A stretch of DNA of 35,479 nt, from positions 1-35,479 of the forward strand of contig JANQJL010000105.1 of the NCBI GenBank assembly GCA_028281675.1. The letters run 5' to 3'. The stretch is from Simkaniaceae bacterium. Its GTDB lineage: Bacteria > Chlamydiota > Chlamydiia > Chlamydiales > Simkaniaceae. The notes under the pieces are model-generated. The model was given only the letters and a program-made list of their open reading frames with translations. It made no database searches and had not been told where the DNA came from. Both the position numbers and the translations under genes were made by a program. Positions 30,086 to 35,479 of the stretch are shown in pieces; positions within the stretch are counted from its first letter, which is position 1; every line of letters starts with the position of its first letter.

Positions 30086-30156
30086 TCATGGCTATGATAC
30101 GACCGCGGGGGAAAGCCTCGCGGATTTATAAAGAAATATTTTCATTAGAGGAAAAA

Positions 30157-30291
30157 ATGGCAAAGAGACAGACACGTAAAGATCGGTTAGATGAATCTCT
30201 TGGAATGAGAAGAGGAGCTGAGCGTAAGAAAAAACAAAGCTACAAAGATAGACGGCATGAATCTCATGGCAGTAGACGTAAAAAAAAATGA
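30157..30291 (+). CDS. very basic 44-residue protein
   Basis: I start at 30157 because GAGG lies five bases ahead; an upstream ATG at 30088 is in frame but has no ribosome site. It reads MAKRQTRKDRLDESLGMRRG, then AERKKKQSYKDRRHESHGSR and ends RKKK. The motif (R/K)DR..ES.G.RR occurs twice here and once in the His-rich neighbour. Likely binds DNA or another virion part; not recognised otherwise. Confidence 0.65.
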   Translation: MAKRQTRKDRLDESLGMRRGAERKKKQSYKDRRHESHGSRRKKK

Positions 30292-30360
30292 ATCTTCTGA
30301 TCTCAAGAACAGATAGTTTAAACCCTAATGTAAGAAATTATTAAATGCAGAGAGGAAAAA

Positions 30361-30864
30361 ATGGTTAGATTAAACCAAAGTTATGGACTCGAAACCCCCA
30401 TTAGCAATGACTATCCGCTGCCCGTTATTTCTAGAAGAGCTCCTACAGTAAACGATAGAAATTATATTGCGGGTCAACTGTGGCTCGATCAAGAGAATTC
30501 TCAGTTTTATTTGTTAGGAAGCGTAAATGCTGCTAGCGCCAACTGGCTTCCTACGGGCCGCGACGCGCTCCAATCAGGATCAGCAGCGAGTCCTACTACT
30601 ACTCTTACCCTGAATGCCCGTGTAGGACGCGCTACTTTTACAGGATTCACAACTGCTTCAGCAGCTTCGGAAGAATTTACTATAAATAATTCTTTTGCGA
30701 CTGCGGGAATGGCTATTCTCGCAACTGTAAACAATACAGGAAACGGAGCGATGGGATTAGATAGTATCGAAACCGGTACCGCTGGAACGATGATAATCAA
30801 TACTACTAATAATGCCGGTGTTCCTTTAAGTGGGGATATCGTCATCACGTGGTGGATTTTGTAA
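30361..30864 (+). CDS. virion protein with the shared N-terminal attachment module
   Basis: 167 residues, ribosome site AGAGGAAAAA. Residues about 20-65 (ISRRAPTVNDRNYIAGQLWL, then FYLLGSVNAASANWLPTG) repeat the module of the tailspike (7949) and the 11241 fibre. The rest is a Thr/Ala/Gly-rich beta domain ending GVPLSGDIVITWWIL. It is probably a small fibre or decoration protein that uses the same docking fold, though encoded 12 kb from the tailspike. Sits before the capsid genes. Confidence 0.65.
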   Translation: MVRLNQSYGLETPISNDYPLPVISRRAPTVNDRNYIAGQLWLDQENSQFYLLGSVNAASANWLPTGRDALQSGSAASPTTTLTLNARVGRATFTGFTTASAASEEFTINNSFATAGMAILATVNNTGNGAMGLDSIETGTAGTMIINTTNNAGVPLSGDIVITWWIL

Positions 30865-30867
30865 AAG

Positions 30868-30978
30868 ATGAGAAAAAAACATTGCTGCACCCAGTGTGCG
30901 CATGGGGAAAAGTGCAAAGGAAAGAAAAATGGCAAGAATAGGAAAAGGGCTAAAAGTAAAGCGCGGCAAAGAAAGTAA
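30868..30978 (+). CDS. possible 36-residue Cys-containing basic protein
   Basis: MRKKHCCTQCAHGEKCKGKK, then NGKNRKRAKSKARQRK. Four cysteines (CC-x2-C-x5-C) may bind a metal, and the rest is Lys/Arg-rich like its neighbours. It overlaps the next gene by 50 bases in another frame and has no clear ribosome site, so the call is tentative. Confidence 0.4.
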   Translation: MRKKHCCTQCAHGEKCKGKKNGKNRKRAKSKARQRK

Positions 30979-31204
30979 AATGCGCAAAAAACCTGGAGGT
31001 TCGAATGTTGGGAAATATAAAGGAGTCGCTAAAGGCTCATTTTGCGGCCCTTCCGGAGGCGCTCCACAGGGATCTTATCCGGTTAATACTAAAAAACGTG
31101 CGAGAGCCGCATTAGCCTACGCAAGGAATGCTCCAAATCCTGAAGGCATTAAACGGTGTGTACGGCGAAAATATCCCGAAATGGGGAAAAGAAAGAAAAA
31201 ATAA
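30929..31204 (+). CDS. small basic protein of a family seen in phages and algal viruses
   Basis: 91 residues from the ATG at 30929 (AAAGGAAAGAAAA ahead). It has a basic start, then PGGSNVGKYKGVAKGSFCGP, SGGAPQGSYPVNTKKRARAA and LAYARNAPNPEGIKRCVRRK. The series FCGP.GG.P.GSYPVNT.KRARAAL.YA.NAPNPEGI...V is strongly conserved in small viral proteins. Function unknown; probably nucleic-acid or virion associated. Overlaps the next start by one base. Confidence 0.7.
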   Translation: MARIGKGLKVKRGKESKMRKKPGGSNVGKYKGVAKGSFCGPSGGAPQGSYPVNTKKRARAALAYARNAPNPEGIKRCVRRKYPEMGKRKKK

Positions 31205-31653
31205 TGGAATATTGGGTACGTAGTTGTCCTCCTTTAGCGGTTCGAAAGGTATATTTAAAGAATTTTGAGCAAGTTTTGGAATGGATGGAATATGTATTAG
31301 CTCAAACCCAAAAAATCTATGAAGAAAAGGGAGAAATTTTCGTTATTGAGGAAGAGAAAGATCTCTTTAAGAAATGTTTTGTTCTGGTTGAAATAGATCT
31401 GGAAAGAAATCCAGCCGCTAAAAAAATATTCTGCGAAGATTCCGAGTCCAAAAAATGGAAAGAAGAAAATAAGATCCAGATTCCCAAGATGGAAGAGCTC
31501 TTTAAAAAGATGTTTTCTCATGCAATAGTCAAAACCATCCCTAAAAAAAGGAAAAAATATAAAGATGTGTCCCTTCAAAAGCGAAGCTCAACGGGCGTTC
31601 ATGTATGCAGTCAATCCCAAACTCGCAAAAGAATTCGAAAAGCACACCCCTAA
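31204..31653 (+). CDS. protein of unknown function in the basic-protein cluster
   Basis: 149 residues from the ATG in TAATG at 31204; the earlier in-frame ATG is within the previous gene. Helical, Lys/Glu-rich, with Trp/Tyr near the start (MEYWVRSCPPLAVRKVYLKN) and KKMFSHAIVKTIPKKRKKYK later. The last 29 codons overlap the small conserved gene at 31565 in another frame, so the end of this protein may be of little functional weight. Confidence 0.6.
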   Translation: MEYWVRSCPPLAVRKVYLKNFEQVLEWMEYVLAQTQKIYEEKGEIFVIEEEKDLFKKCFVLVEIDLERNPAAKKIFCEDSESKKWKEENKIQIPKMEELFKKMFSHAIVKTIPKKRKKYKDVSLQKRSSTGVHVCSQSQTRKRIRKAHP

Positions 31654-31705
31654 AGGCAAAAAACTTCCTAAACGGGTAAAAAAGAAATCGCGCAAAAGAA
31701 AATAG
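31565..31705 (+). CDS. conserved 46-residue basic phage protein, hidden by overlap
   Basis: MCPFKSEAQRAFMYAVNPKL, then AKEFEKHTPKGKKLPKRVKK and KSRKRK. The pattern PFKS.AQR.FMYA..PK.A..(W/F)E..TPKGKKLP..V is one I recognise from many short phage proteins, usually near portal or capsid genes. Short and overlapping the 31204 frame by 89 bases, so it is easily missed. Function unknown; basic, perhaps DNA or capsid binding. Confidence 0.75.
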   Translation: MCPFKSEAQRAFMYAVNPKLAKEFEKHTPKGKKLPKRVKKKSRKRK

Positions 31706-32014
31706 TTAAATGCAGCGTATGCACCAAAGCACGCCTGCGGTAACGCCACTCACTATACCAGCAATTATCCATTCTCCTTGGCAGATCATTTTACAAAATT
31801 CATGGGAAGAAGGTTCTTGATTAGTTCCATAACAGCCTTCTTCAGCACAACTCATAATCATTAAGCCCGAAATCATGGTCCCTCCGGTAAAAAGCCATCT
31901 TGCGCAAGTAGTGCATCTATCATCTGTAGTTCTTCTTCTTGGGTTAGGATGGATTAAAAGATTTTGTTGAGCATTTTGCATCCCTTCTCCCACACTTTGA
32001 GCACCTGCACTCAT
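31706..32014 (-). CDS. two-span membrane protein on the minus strand, holin-like candidate
   Basis: 102 residues, strong ribosome site AAGGAGG five bases before the ATG at 32014. Two hydrophobic segments, about 41-57 (LFTGGTMISGLMIMSCA) and 82-98 (WIIAGIVSGVTAGVLWC), separated by a Cys-rich loop (CAEEGCYGTNQEPSSHEFC); eight cysteines in all. Short, with two spans, this is a shape seen in class II holins, though the Cys content is odd. It faces against the late genes, beside the spanin-like gene at 32487. No plus-strand gene competes here. Confidence 0.6.
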   Translation of the reverse strand: MSAGAQSVGEGMQNAQQNLLIHPNPRRRTTDDRCTTCARWLFTGGTMISGLMIMSCAEEGCYGTNQEPSSHEFCKMICQGEWIIAGIVSGVTAGVLWCIRCI

Positions 32015-32082
32015 ATGACCTCCTTGGTTAATTTTGTTAAAGGATGATAAAGGCACGATTTAATGGCAACTAAAATTATTTC

Positions 32083-32111
32083 TTTACAATCTCTTCTTCT
32101 CATGCTATTCA
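32083..32111 (+). promoter_or_regulatory. possible promoter of the 32138 gene
   Basis: TTTACA, 17 bases, TATTCA at 32106-32111; AT-rich stretch follows. The minus gene at 32014 begins 70 bp away, so the region is divergent. Confidence 0.4.
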
Positions 32112-32137
32112 AATATTTAATATATATAGGAGATGAG

Positions 32138-32551
32138 ATGACGAACGTCGGCCAAGCTGCTTATGAACTCCAGAAAAAATCCGCGGAGATTATCAATGTC
32201 ATTGACATGCAACGAGAAATGCAAAAAAAGGTTGCGGAGCAAATTGAAGAGATTATAAAAAACCATCGGGACTATGCGCCTGAATATTACATTGTCTATA
32301 TGCTTCAAAAAAATCGCGTTATCCCCAATTGCCTTAAACAATTTTTCATAACGCGAAAGACGCGCCCTGTTCCTAACTATGATTGCTCGCTCTTTTCCTA
32401 TAACAATAAGAAAGAGGAGCTAAAGTTTCATTGGGCTATTCCCGATCAAGATACTTGTGAATATCTCCTTCATAACCAAGATAAGCTTAGCACGGAGGAG
32501 CAGGAGCTTTTACAGTTCGTGGAGAAGTTCGCTTCGGGGACTTTGGTTTAG
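32138..32551 (+). CDS. conserved-looking phage protein, unknown
   Basis: 137 residues. The ATG at 32138 follows AGGAGATGAG; the upstream extension (from 32063) has no ribosome site. N-terminal helix (YELQKKSAEIINVIDMQREM), then NYDCSLFSYNNKKEELKFHW, AIPDQDTCEYLLHNQDKLST and ELLQFVEKFASGTL. The ending P..Y..SLF.Y......L.FHWAIPD..TC.YL......L...E..LL.FV..F..G.L recurs in phage proteins next to scaffold genes. Role unknown. Confidence 0.7.
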   Translation: MTNVGQAAYELQKKSAEIINVIDMQREMQKKVAEQIEEIIKNHRDYAPEYYIVYMLQKNRVIPNCLKQFFITRKTRPVPNYDCSLFSYNNKKEELKFHWAIPDQDTCEYLLHNQDKLSTEEQELLQFVEKFASGTLV

Positions 32552-32765
32552 AGATTTCTTGGAGCCTCTCATTAAGAGAATTTTTACAATCCATTATTTC
32601 TTGTTGAGAGCATCTCCCAATTCTCTCCATTTCTTTTTCTACTCTTCTTTCAAAGGTAATGATTTTTTTTTCTAAAGTCTTCTCAACACTCTTGAGCTGA
32701 TCGTGAAGCCAAATAATAATCAAAATATCTAGAATTACAACCGATAAAAATAGAGCTAATATCAT
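32487..32765 (-). CDS. signal-anchor/coiled-coil protein, i-spanin-like candidate
   Basis: 92 residues from the ATG at 32765 (AGAGAGG ahead; the first 12 codons upstream have no signal). A single hydrophobic N-terminal span at 2-20 (ILALFLSVVILDILIIIWL) precedes a coiled coil (21-72: DQLKSVEKTLEKKIITFERR and VEKEMERIGRCSQQEIMD), and the end is basic and Pro-rich (SPRTVKAPAPPC). This is the layout of an inner-membrane spanin (Rz). It overlaps the converging plus gene by 65 bases. A partner lipoprotein was not found, so the call is tentative. Confidence 0.55.
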   Translation of the reverse strand: MILALFLSVVILDILIIIWLHDQLKSVEKTLEKKIITFERRVEKEMERIGRCSQQEIMDCKNSLNERLQEISKPKSPKRTSPRTVKAPAPPC

Positions 32766-32817
32766 CTTTTTTTTCCTCTCTGAGTCACTTTCTCTTACCA
32801 TACACTAAAAATATTTT

Positions 32818-32846
32818 TTGACAATCTTTACCAAAATGTGTTAAAT
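32818..32846 (+). promoter_or_regulatory. strong promoter of the scaffold-capsid cassette
   Basis: A perfect TTGACA, 17 bases, TTAAAT at 32841-32846. The -35 box reads TTGTCA on the other strand, where TATGGT follows after 16 bases, so divergent promoters for the spanin-like gene and the capsid cassette may share this point. Confidence 0.65.
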
Positions 32847-32856
32847 AAAAATTTAA

Positions 32857-32888
32857 CTTGATACGCGAGTCCGCGTAAGGACATCAAG
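32857..32888 (+). promoter_or_regulatory. structured leader RNA before the scaffold gene
   Basis: CTTGAT-ACGCG-AGTC-CGCGT-AAGGAC-ATCAAG: a 6-bp outer and 5-bp inner stem with a six-base bulge AAGGAC on one side. It lies in the roughly 75-nt leader between the strong promoter and the scaffold start. The bulge looks like part of a ribosome site, so a control or 5'-stability role is possible. Confidence 0.5.
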
Positions 32889-32927
32889 ATTGGCAGAAAA
32901 GGTACTCGCCATACCACGGGAAAGAGA

Positions 32928-33608
32928 ATGTCAGAAGAAACACAAACGGTCGTTGAAGAGGTTGTGGCCGACGCACAGCAACAAGAGACATCTCAAGAGG
33001 CTTCTCCAGTTTCGGAAGTAAAAGCCGACGAGTCGCAGGATCGCAATTGGCGTGAAATGCGGAATGTAATGGAAGAGCTTAAAAACCGTAATCAGGCATT
33101 GGAAGCAGAAGTAGCGCGCATGCGTGAACCTCCTCCGCAGCCAGAACCGCAGGAATCCTATACCGATGAAGATATTTCAACAGTAGGGATGACTAAAAAG
33201 CTCATTGAAAAACGAGCTGCGGAAATTGCTAAGGAAGTGGTGAAACAGCGCGAAGCTCTAACGGTAGAAGACCGTGTGCGCCAGAAGTTCCCTGATTACG
33301 ATGCCATTGTGAATAAGGAGAATTTAGAACGCCTTTACACAACGGCTCCCGAATTGGTGAAGATGCTGAAAGCCAATCAGGATGACCCCTATGAGCAAGC
33401 GGTCGGGGCTTACAAACTTATGAAGAAGTTTGGAACCAATGAAGAAGACGCAGCGAAGCTCAAGGAGAATCAGGAGAAACCTCGATCGGTAAATTCTGTA
33501 GGCCAAACGTCAGCTCTTTCACAAGCAAACACCTTTTCACGGGGATTAACCCCTGAGTTAAGGAAGCAGCTTTTCGAAGAGATGAAGGAAGCTGCCAAAA
33601 GGGCTTAA
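32928..33608 (+). CDS. scaffold-like protein
   Basis: 226 residues. Acidic, Glu/Gln-rich start (EETQTVVEEVVADAQQQETS), then a coiled coil (EMRNVMEELKNRNQALEAEV), a helical middle (EDRVRQKFPDYDAIVNKENL), and a basic helical end (RKQLFEEMKEAAKRA). Highly charged, helical, directly before the capsid gene and ending in a basic helix that could bind coat, this is the usual profile of phage scaffolds. The identity comes from position and composition. Confidence 0.75.
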   Translation: MSEETQTVVEEVVADAQQQETSQEASPVSEVKADESQDRNWREMRNVMEELKNRNQALEAEVARMREPPPQPEPQESYTDEDISTVGMTKKLIEKRAAEIAKEVVKQREALTVEDRVRQKFPDYDAIVNKENLERLYTTAPELVKMLKANQDDPYEQAVGAYKLMKKFGTNEEDAAKLKENQEKPRSVNSVGQTSALSQANTFSRGLTPELRKQLFEEMKEAAKRA

Positions 33609-33635
33609 GAAGCTAACAATACGAGGTAGAATCAA

Positions 33636-34586
33636 ATGTCAATTACAACTACTAGCGTACTGCCAGCACCGGTTCAGCAAAGCTTTAGCTATAAGCTACT
33701 TAGCGTGCCGACGCCATATTTTATCCATAAAATTCCGGCTATGCTCAAGCAGATGCCGAGAAACGGCGGTACTACATTAAGAATGCGGCGTTATAACCCG
33801 CTCCCAGTGGCGAAAGTGCCTCTAGGAAACTCTGGGGTTAACCCTCCACCAGTTCAGCTCACCGCGGTAAACATCGATGCTCAGATGGACTTCTACGGGC
33901 AATACATCTTATTGAACGAACAAGTCACTCTTCAAAACCAAGACCCAGTTCTTAACGAGGCTGCACAACGTCTTGGGGTTAGTTTACGTCAAACGGAAGA
34001 TGAACTGACGAGAGACCTCCTTGCGGCAACAGCTGCGTTTATTAATTGCACGGGAGGTACTAATGGTGATAATCCAACTGAAATTACCCGTGCCGATATA
34101 GATGAAGTAATTCGCACTTTAGTTAACAATAATGCATATACAATTGCAGATAATATTGAAGGCGAAGACAAATTTGGCACGGCGCCGGTACGTGACTCAT
34201 ATTTTGGAATGGGAAGCTCTCAATTGATTGGAGACTTAGAAAACGTACAAGGATTTATCGCGAAAGCTCAGTATCCGAGCCCAATGCACGCCCTTCGTCC
34301 AGAATGGGGATCTATTTCCAACCTCCGGTTCTTACTTTCAAGTATTGGAAGTATTACACAGAACGCTTCTCTTAATGGAGCCGATGTTTTCAACGTCTTC
34401 TGTACTGGACTTGAGGCCTATGCTTGCGTCGAACAGGATGGATATTCAGCGCAATTTATTTATCGCCCACCGATTTATGACTCACCTTTAGCTCTCAATG
34501 CTTCCGTGGGTTACAAATTCGCGGAAGTTCCAAGAATAACCAATGACGCTTGGGTGATCAACCTAAGATGTACTCTCAGCGTATAA
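33636..34586 (+). CDS. major capsid protein, N4-gp56 type
   Basis: 316 residues. An N-terminal region with LSVPTPYFIHKIPAMLKQMP, RNGGTTLRMRRYNPLPVAK and VPLGNSGVNPPPVQLTAVNI, then DAQMDFYGQYILLNEQVTLQ, NQDPVLNEAAQRLGVSLRQT and EDELTRDLLAATA. The chain of R(R)YNPLP, P.....T......YG.Y......v.....DP.L.EA...LG......D.LTR..L matches the N4-gp56 family of HK97-fold capsid proteins. Ribosome site weak (ACGAGGTAGAATCAA). Expected to be the most abundant protein of the particle. Confidence 0.85.
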   Translation: MSITTTSVLPAPVQQSFSYKLLSVPTPYFIHKIPAMLKQMPRNGGTTLRMRRYNPLPVAKVPLGNSGVNPPPVQLTAVNIDAQMDFYGQYILLNEQVTLQNQDPVLNEAAQRLGVSLRQTEDELTRDLLAATAAFINCTGGTNGDNPTEITRADIDEVIRTLVNNNAYTIADNIEGEDKFGTAPVRDSYFGMGSSQLIGDLENVQGFIAKAQYPSPMHALRPEWGSISNLRFLLSSIGSITQNASLNGADVFNVFCTGLEAYACVEQDGYSAQFIYRPPIYDSPLALNASVGYKFAEVPRITNDAWVINLRCTLSV

Positions 34587-34596
34587 GGAGGAAAAG

Positions 34597-35479
34597 ATGA
34601 GTTTATCTACTAATCAGTCAATTATACGCAATAGGTTTACCTCTAACGGCGTATCTCAAACTTTGGTGCTCCCTTGGTTTCCTACCAAACTTGAGCTTTT
34701 AAATATTACTCAGTTTGGATCTGCAGCTGCGGCTACTCCTGTGATCACTGCGGAATGGCGTGAAGGCATGCCTAATAATTCCGTACTTACAGGGACTAAG
34801 ACAAATGGCGCGGCTACTATTGACATTCCTACAATGAACCTAACTCAAGGGGTGCGGCTAATTAATACTGCCGATCAAACTCCAGGACCTGAGTTGACAG
34901 GAACTTCGGTGACAAATGCGAACCCCGCAGTTGTGACCATTCCTAACCACGGTTTAAGTGTGGGAGACTCTGTGCGTCTCTATAACACTACCGGAATGTT
35001 ACAGATTGCTGGTCTGGACTTCAGTGTAACTGCGGTTCCAACTGTCAATACCTTTGAAATTAGCACTTTGGATGCGAGCGGCTTTGCAGCTCCTGCAACT
35101 GCTGTTAATGCGCGTGTGACACCATTTACCCTTTACTATCCACGGTTTATGTATATCACAGGCATTACACAAGCAACCCAAGCGGTTATTCAAACGAGCT
35201 TTGTAGATGTCACCACCGATCTTTTCTCTATTGGTCAAGAAGTGCGTCTCATCATTCCACCTGAGTTTGGAATGGTAGAAGCCAACAACCAAAGAGCAAC
35301 GATTGTAGCCTTTAGCAATGCCAACGGAACCTTGACTGTAGATCTAGATACCACTGGATTCACAGCCTTTAGCTTCCCAACATCTGCTATTGCCGCTGCG
35401 GGGGTTACATTCCCACAAGTAATTCCTTTTGGAAATACAGCGTTAAATCCAAGTACCGCTACTGCTCAGTTTAACCAAG
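34597..35479 (+). CDS. FCCH-module structural protein, 5' part (continues at 100-188)
   Basis: Ribosome site AAGGAGG six bases before the ATG. It runs off the window and continues after the repeat to 188, total 323 residues. At about residues 106-165, TNANPAVVTIPNHGLSVGDS, then FSVTAVPTVNTFEIS, is the FCCH-like beta module (t.......HgL..GD.V.i......ln....f.v......tF.l). The same module is inserted in the tail hub. Just behind the capsid gene, it is probably a decoration or head-vertex protein. The split is only an effect of where the circle was cut. Confidence 0.85.
   Translation, partial: MSLSTNQSIIRNRFTSNGVSQTLVLPWFPTKLELLNITQFGSAAAATPVITAEWREGMPNNSVLTGTKTNGAATIDIPTMNLTQGVRLINTADQTPGPELTGTSVTNANPAVVTIPNHGLSVGDSVRLYNTTGMLQIAGLDFSVTAVPTVNTFEISTLDASGFAAPATAVNARVTPFTLYYPRFMYITGITQATQAVIQTSFVDVTTDLFSIGQEVRLIIPPEFGMVEANNQRATIVAFSNANGTLTVDLDTTGFTAFSFPTSAIAAAGVTFPQVIPFGNTALNPSTATAQFNQ
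35381..35479. repeat. terminal direct repeat, right copy
   Basis: Identical to 1-99; see that entry. Removing one copy gives a closed circle of 35,380 bp. Confidence 0.95.

Noticed and set aside
30507-30935. 142-codon minus frame opposite the 30361 gene
   Set aside because: Val/Pro/Ala-rich mirror of a Thr/Gly/Ala-rich virion gene; no ribosome site.
1-35479. tRNA genes, integrase, transposase, DNA polymerase
   Set aside because: I looked for CCA-ended cloverleaf sequences and for typical motifs in the translated frames and saw none; a covariance-model or profile search would settle it.

Overview
This window reads as one complete genome of a short-tailed (podovirus-type) double-stranded DNA phage. 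Bases 1-99 are repeated exactly at 35381-35479, and one reading frame runs through the join (34597 to the end, then 1-188). The molecule is therefore a circle, or a circularly permuted genome, of 35,380 bp cut inside a structural gene. The host cannot be read from the sequence. The DNA is AT-rich by eye, ribosome binding sites are strong (AGGAGG type), and the virion genes resemble those of phages of Gram-negative bacteria. I found no integrase, DNA polymerase, primase, helicase, tRNA or recognisable endolysin.

Layout, read around the circle. (1) 24.7-35.5 kb and on to 12.06 kb, plus strand: packaging and virion genes. In order these are RusA-type resolvase, small and large terminase, a Tad2/DUF2829-domain protein, P22-type portal, a group of very basic or His-rich small proteins, a scaffold-like protein, an N4-gp56-type major capsid protein, an FCCH-module structural protein, a gp4-like head-tail adaptor, a gp10-like tail hub, three ejection-protein candidates, a beta-helix tailspike, a C1q-like fibre protein and other tail proteins. 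(2) 12.1-15.9 kb, minus strand: an early operon with a RecB-like PD-(D/E)XK exonuclease and a Red-beta/RecT (Bet) annealing protein, then tandemly duplicated small genes joined by a repeated stop/start overlap. (3) 15.9-24.6 kb, plus strand: a Cro-like HTH gene behind an inverted-repeat operator, a replication initiator with palindromic iterons inside its own coding sequence (lambda-O-like origin), then about 20 mostly unknown small genes in tight, translationally coupled order. A 519-bp non-coding block at 21917-22435 holds CTACCAA repeats, a long inverted repeat and a candidate minus-strand small RNA.

How the parts fit. The initiator and its internal origin would recruit the host replisome. 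The exonuclease, Bet and RusA would make and resolve concatemers for headful packaging by the terminase. Two minus-strand membrane genes (31706-32014 and 32487-32765) lie inside the late plus-strand region. They look like a holin-like and a spanin-like pair and are the best lysis candidates. The most notable items are the in-gene origin, the second iteron block, the Tad2-like anti-defence candidate with an internal ribosome binding site, the small-gene duplications, and several small genes and RNAs that a length-filtered gene search would miss.
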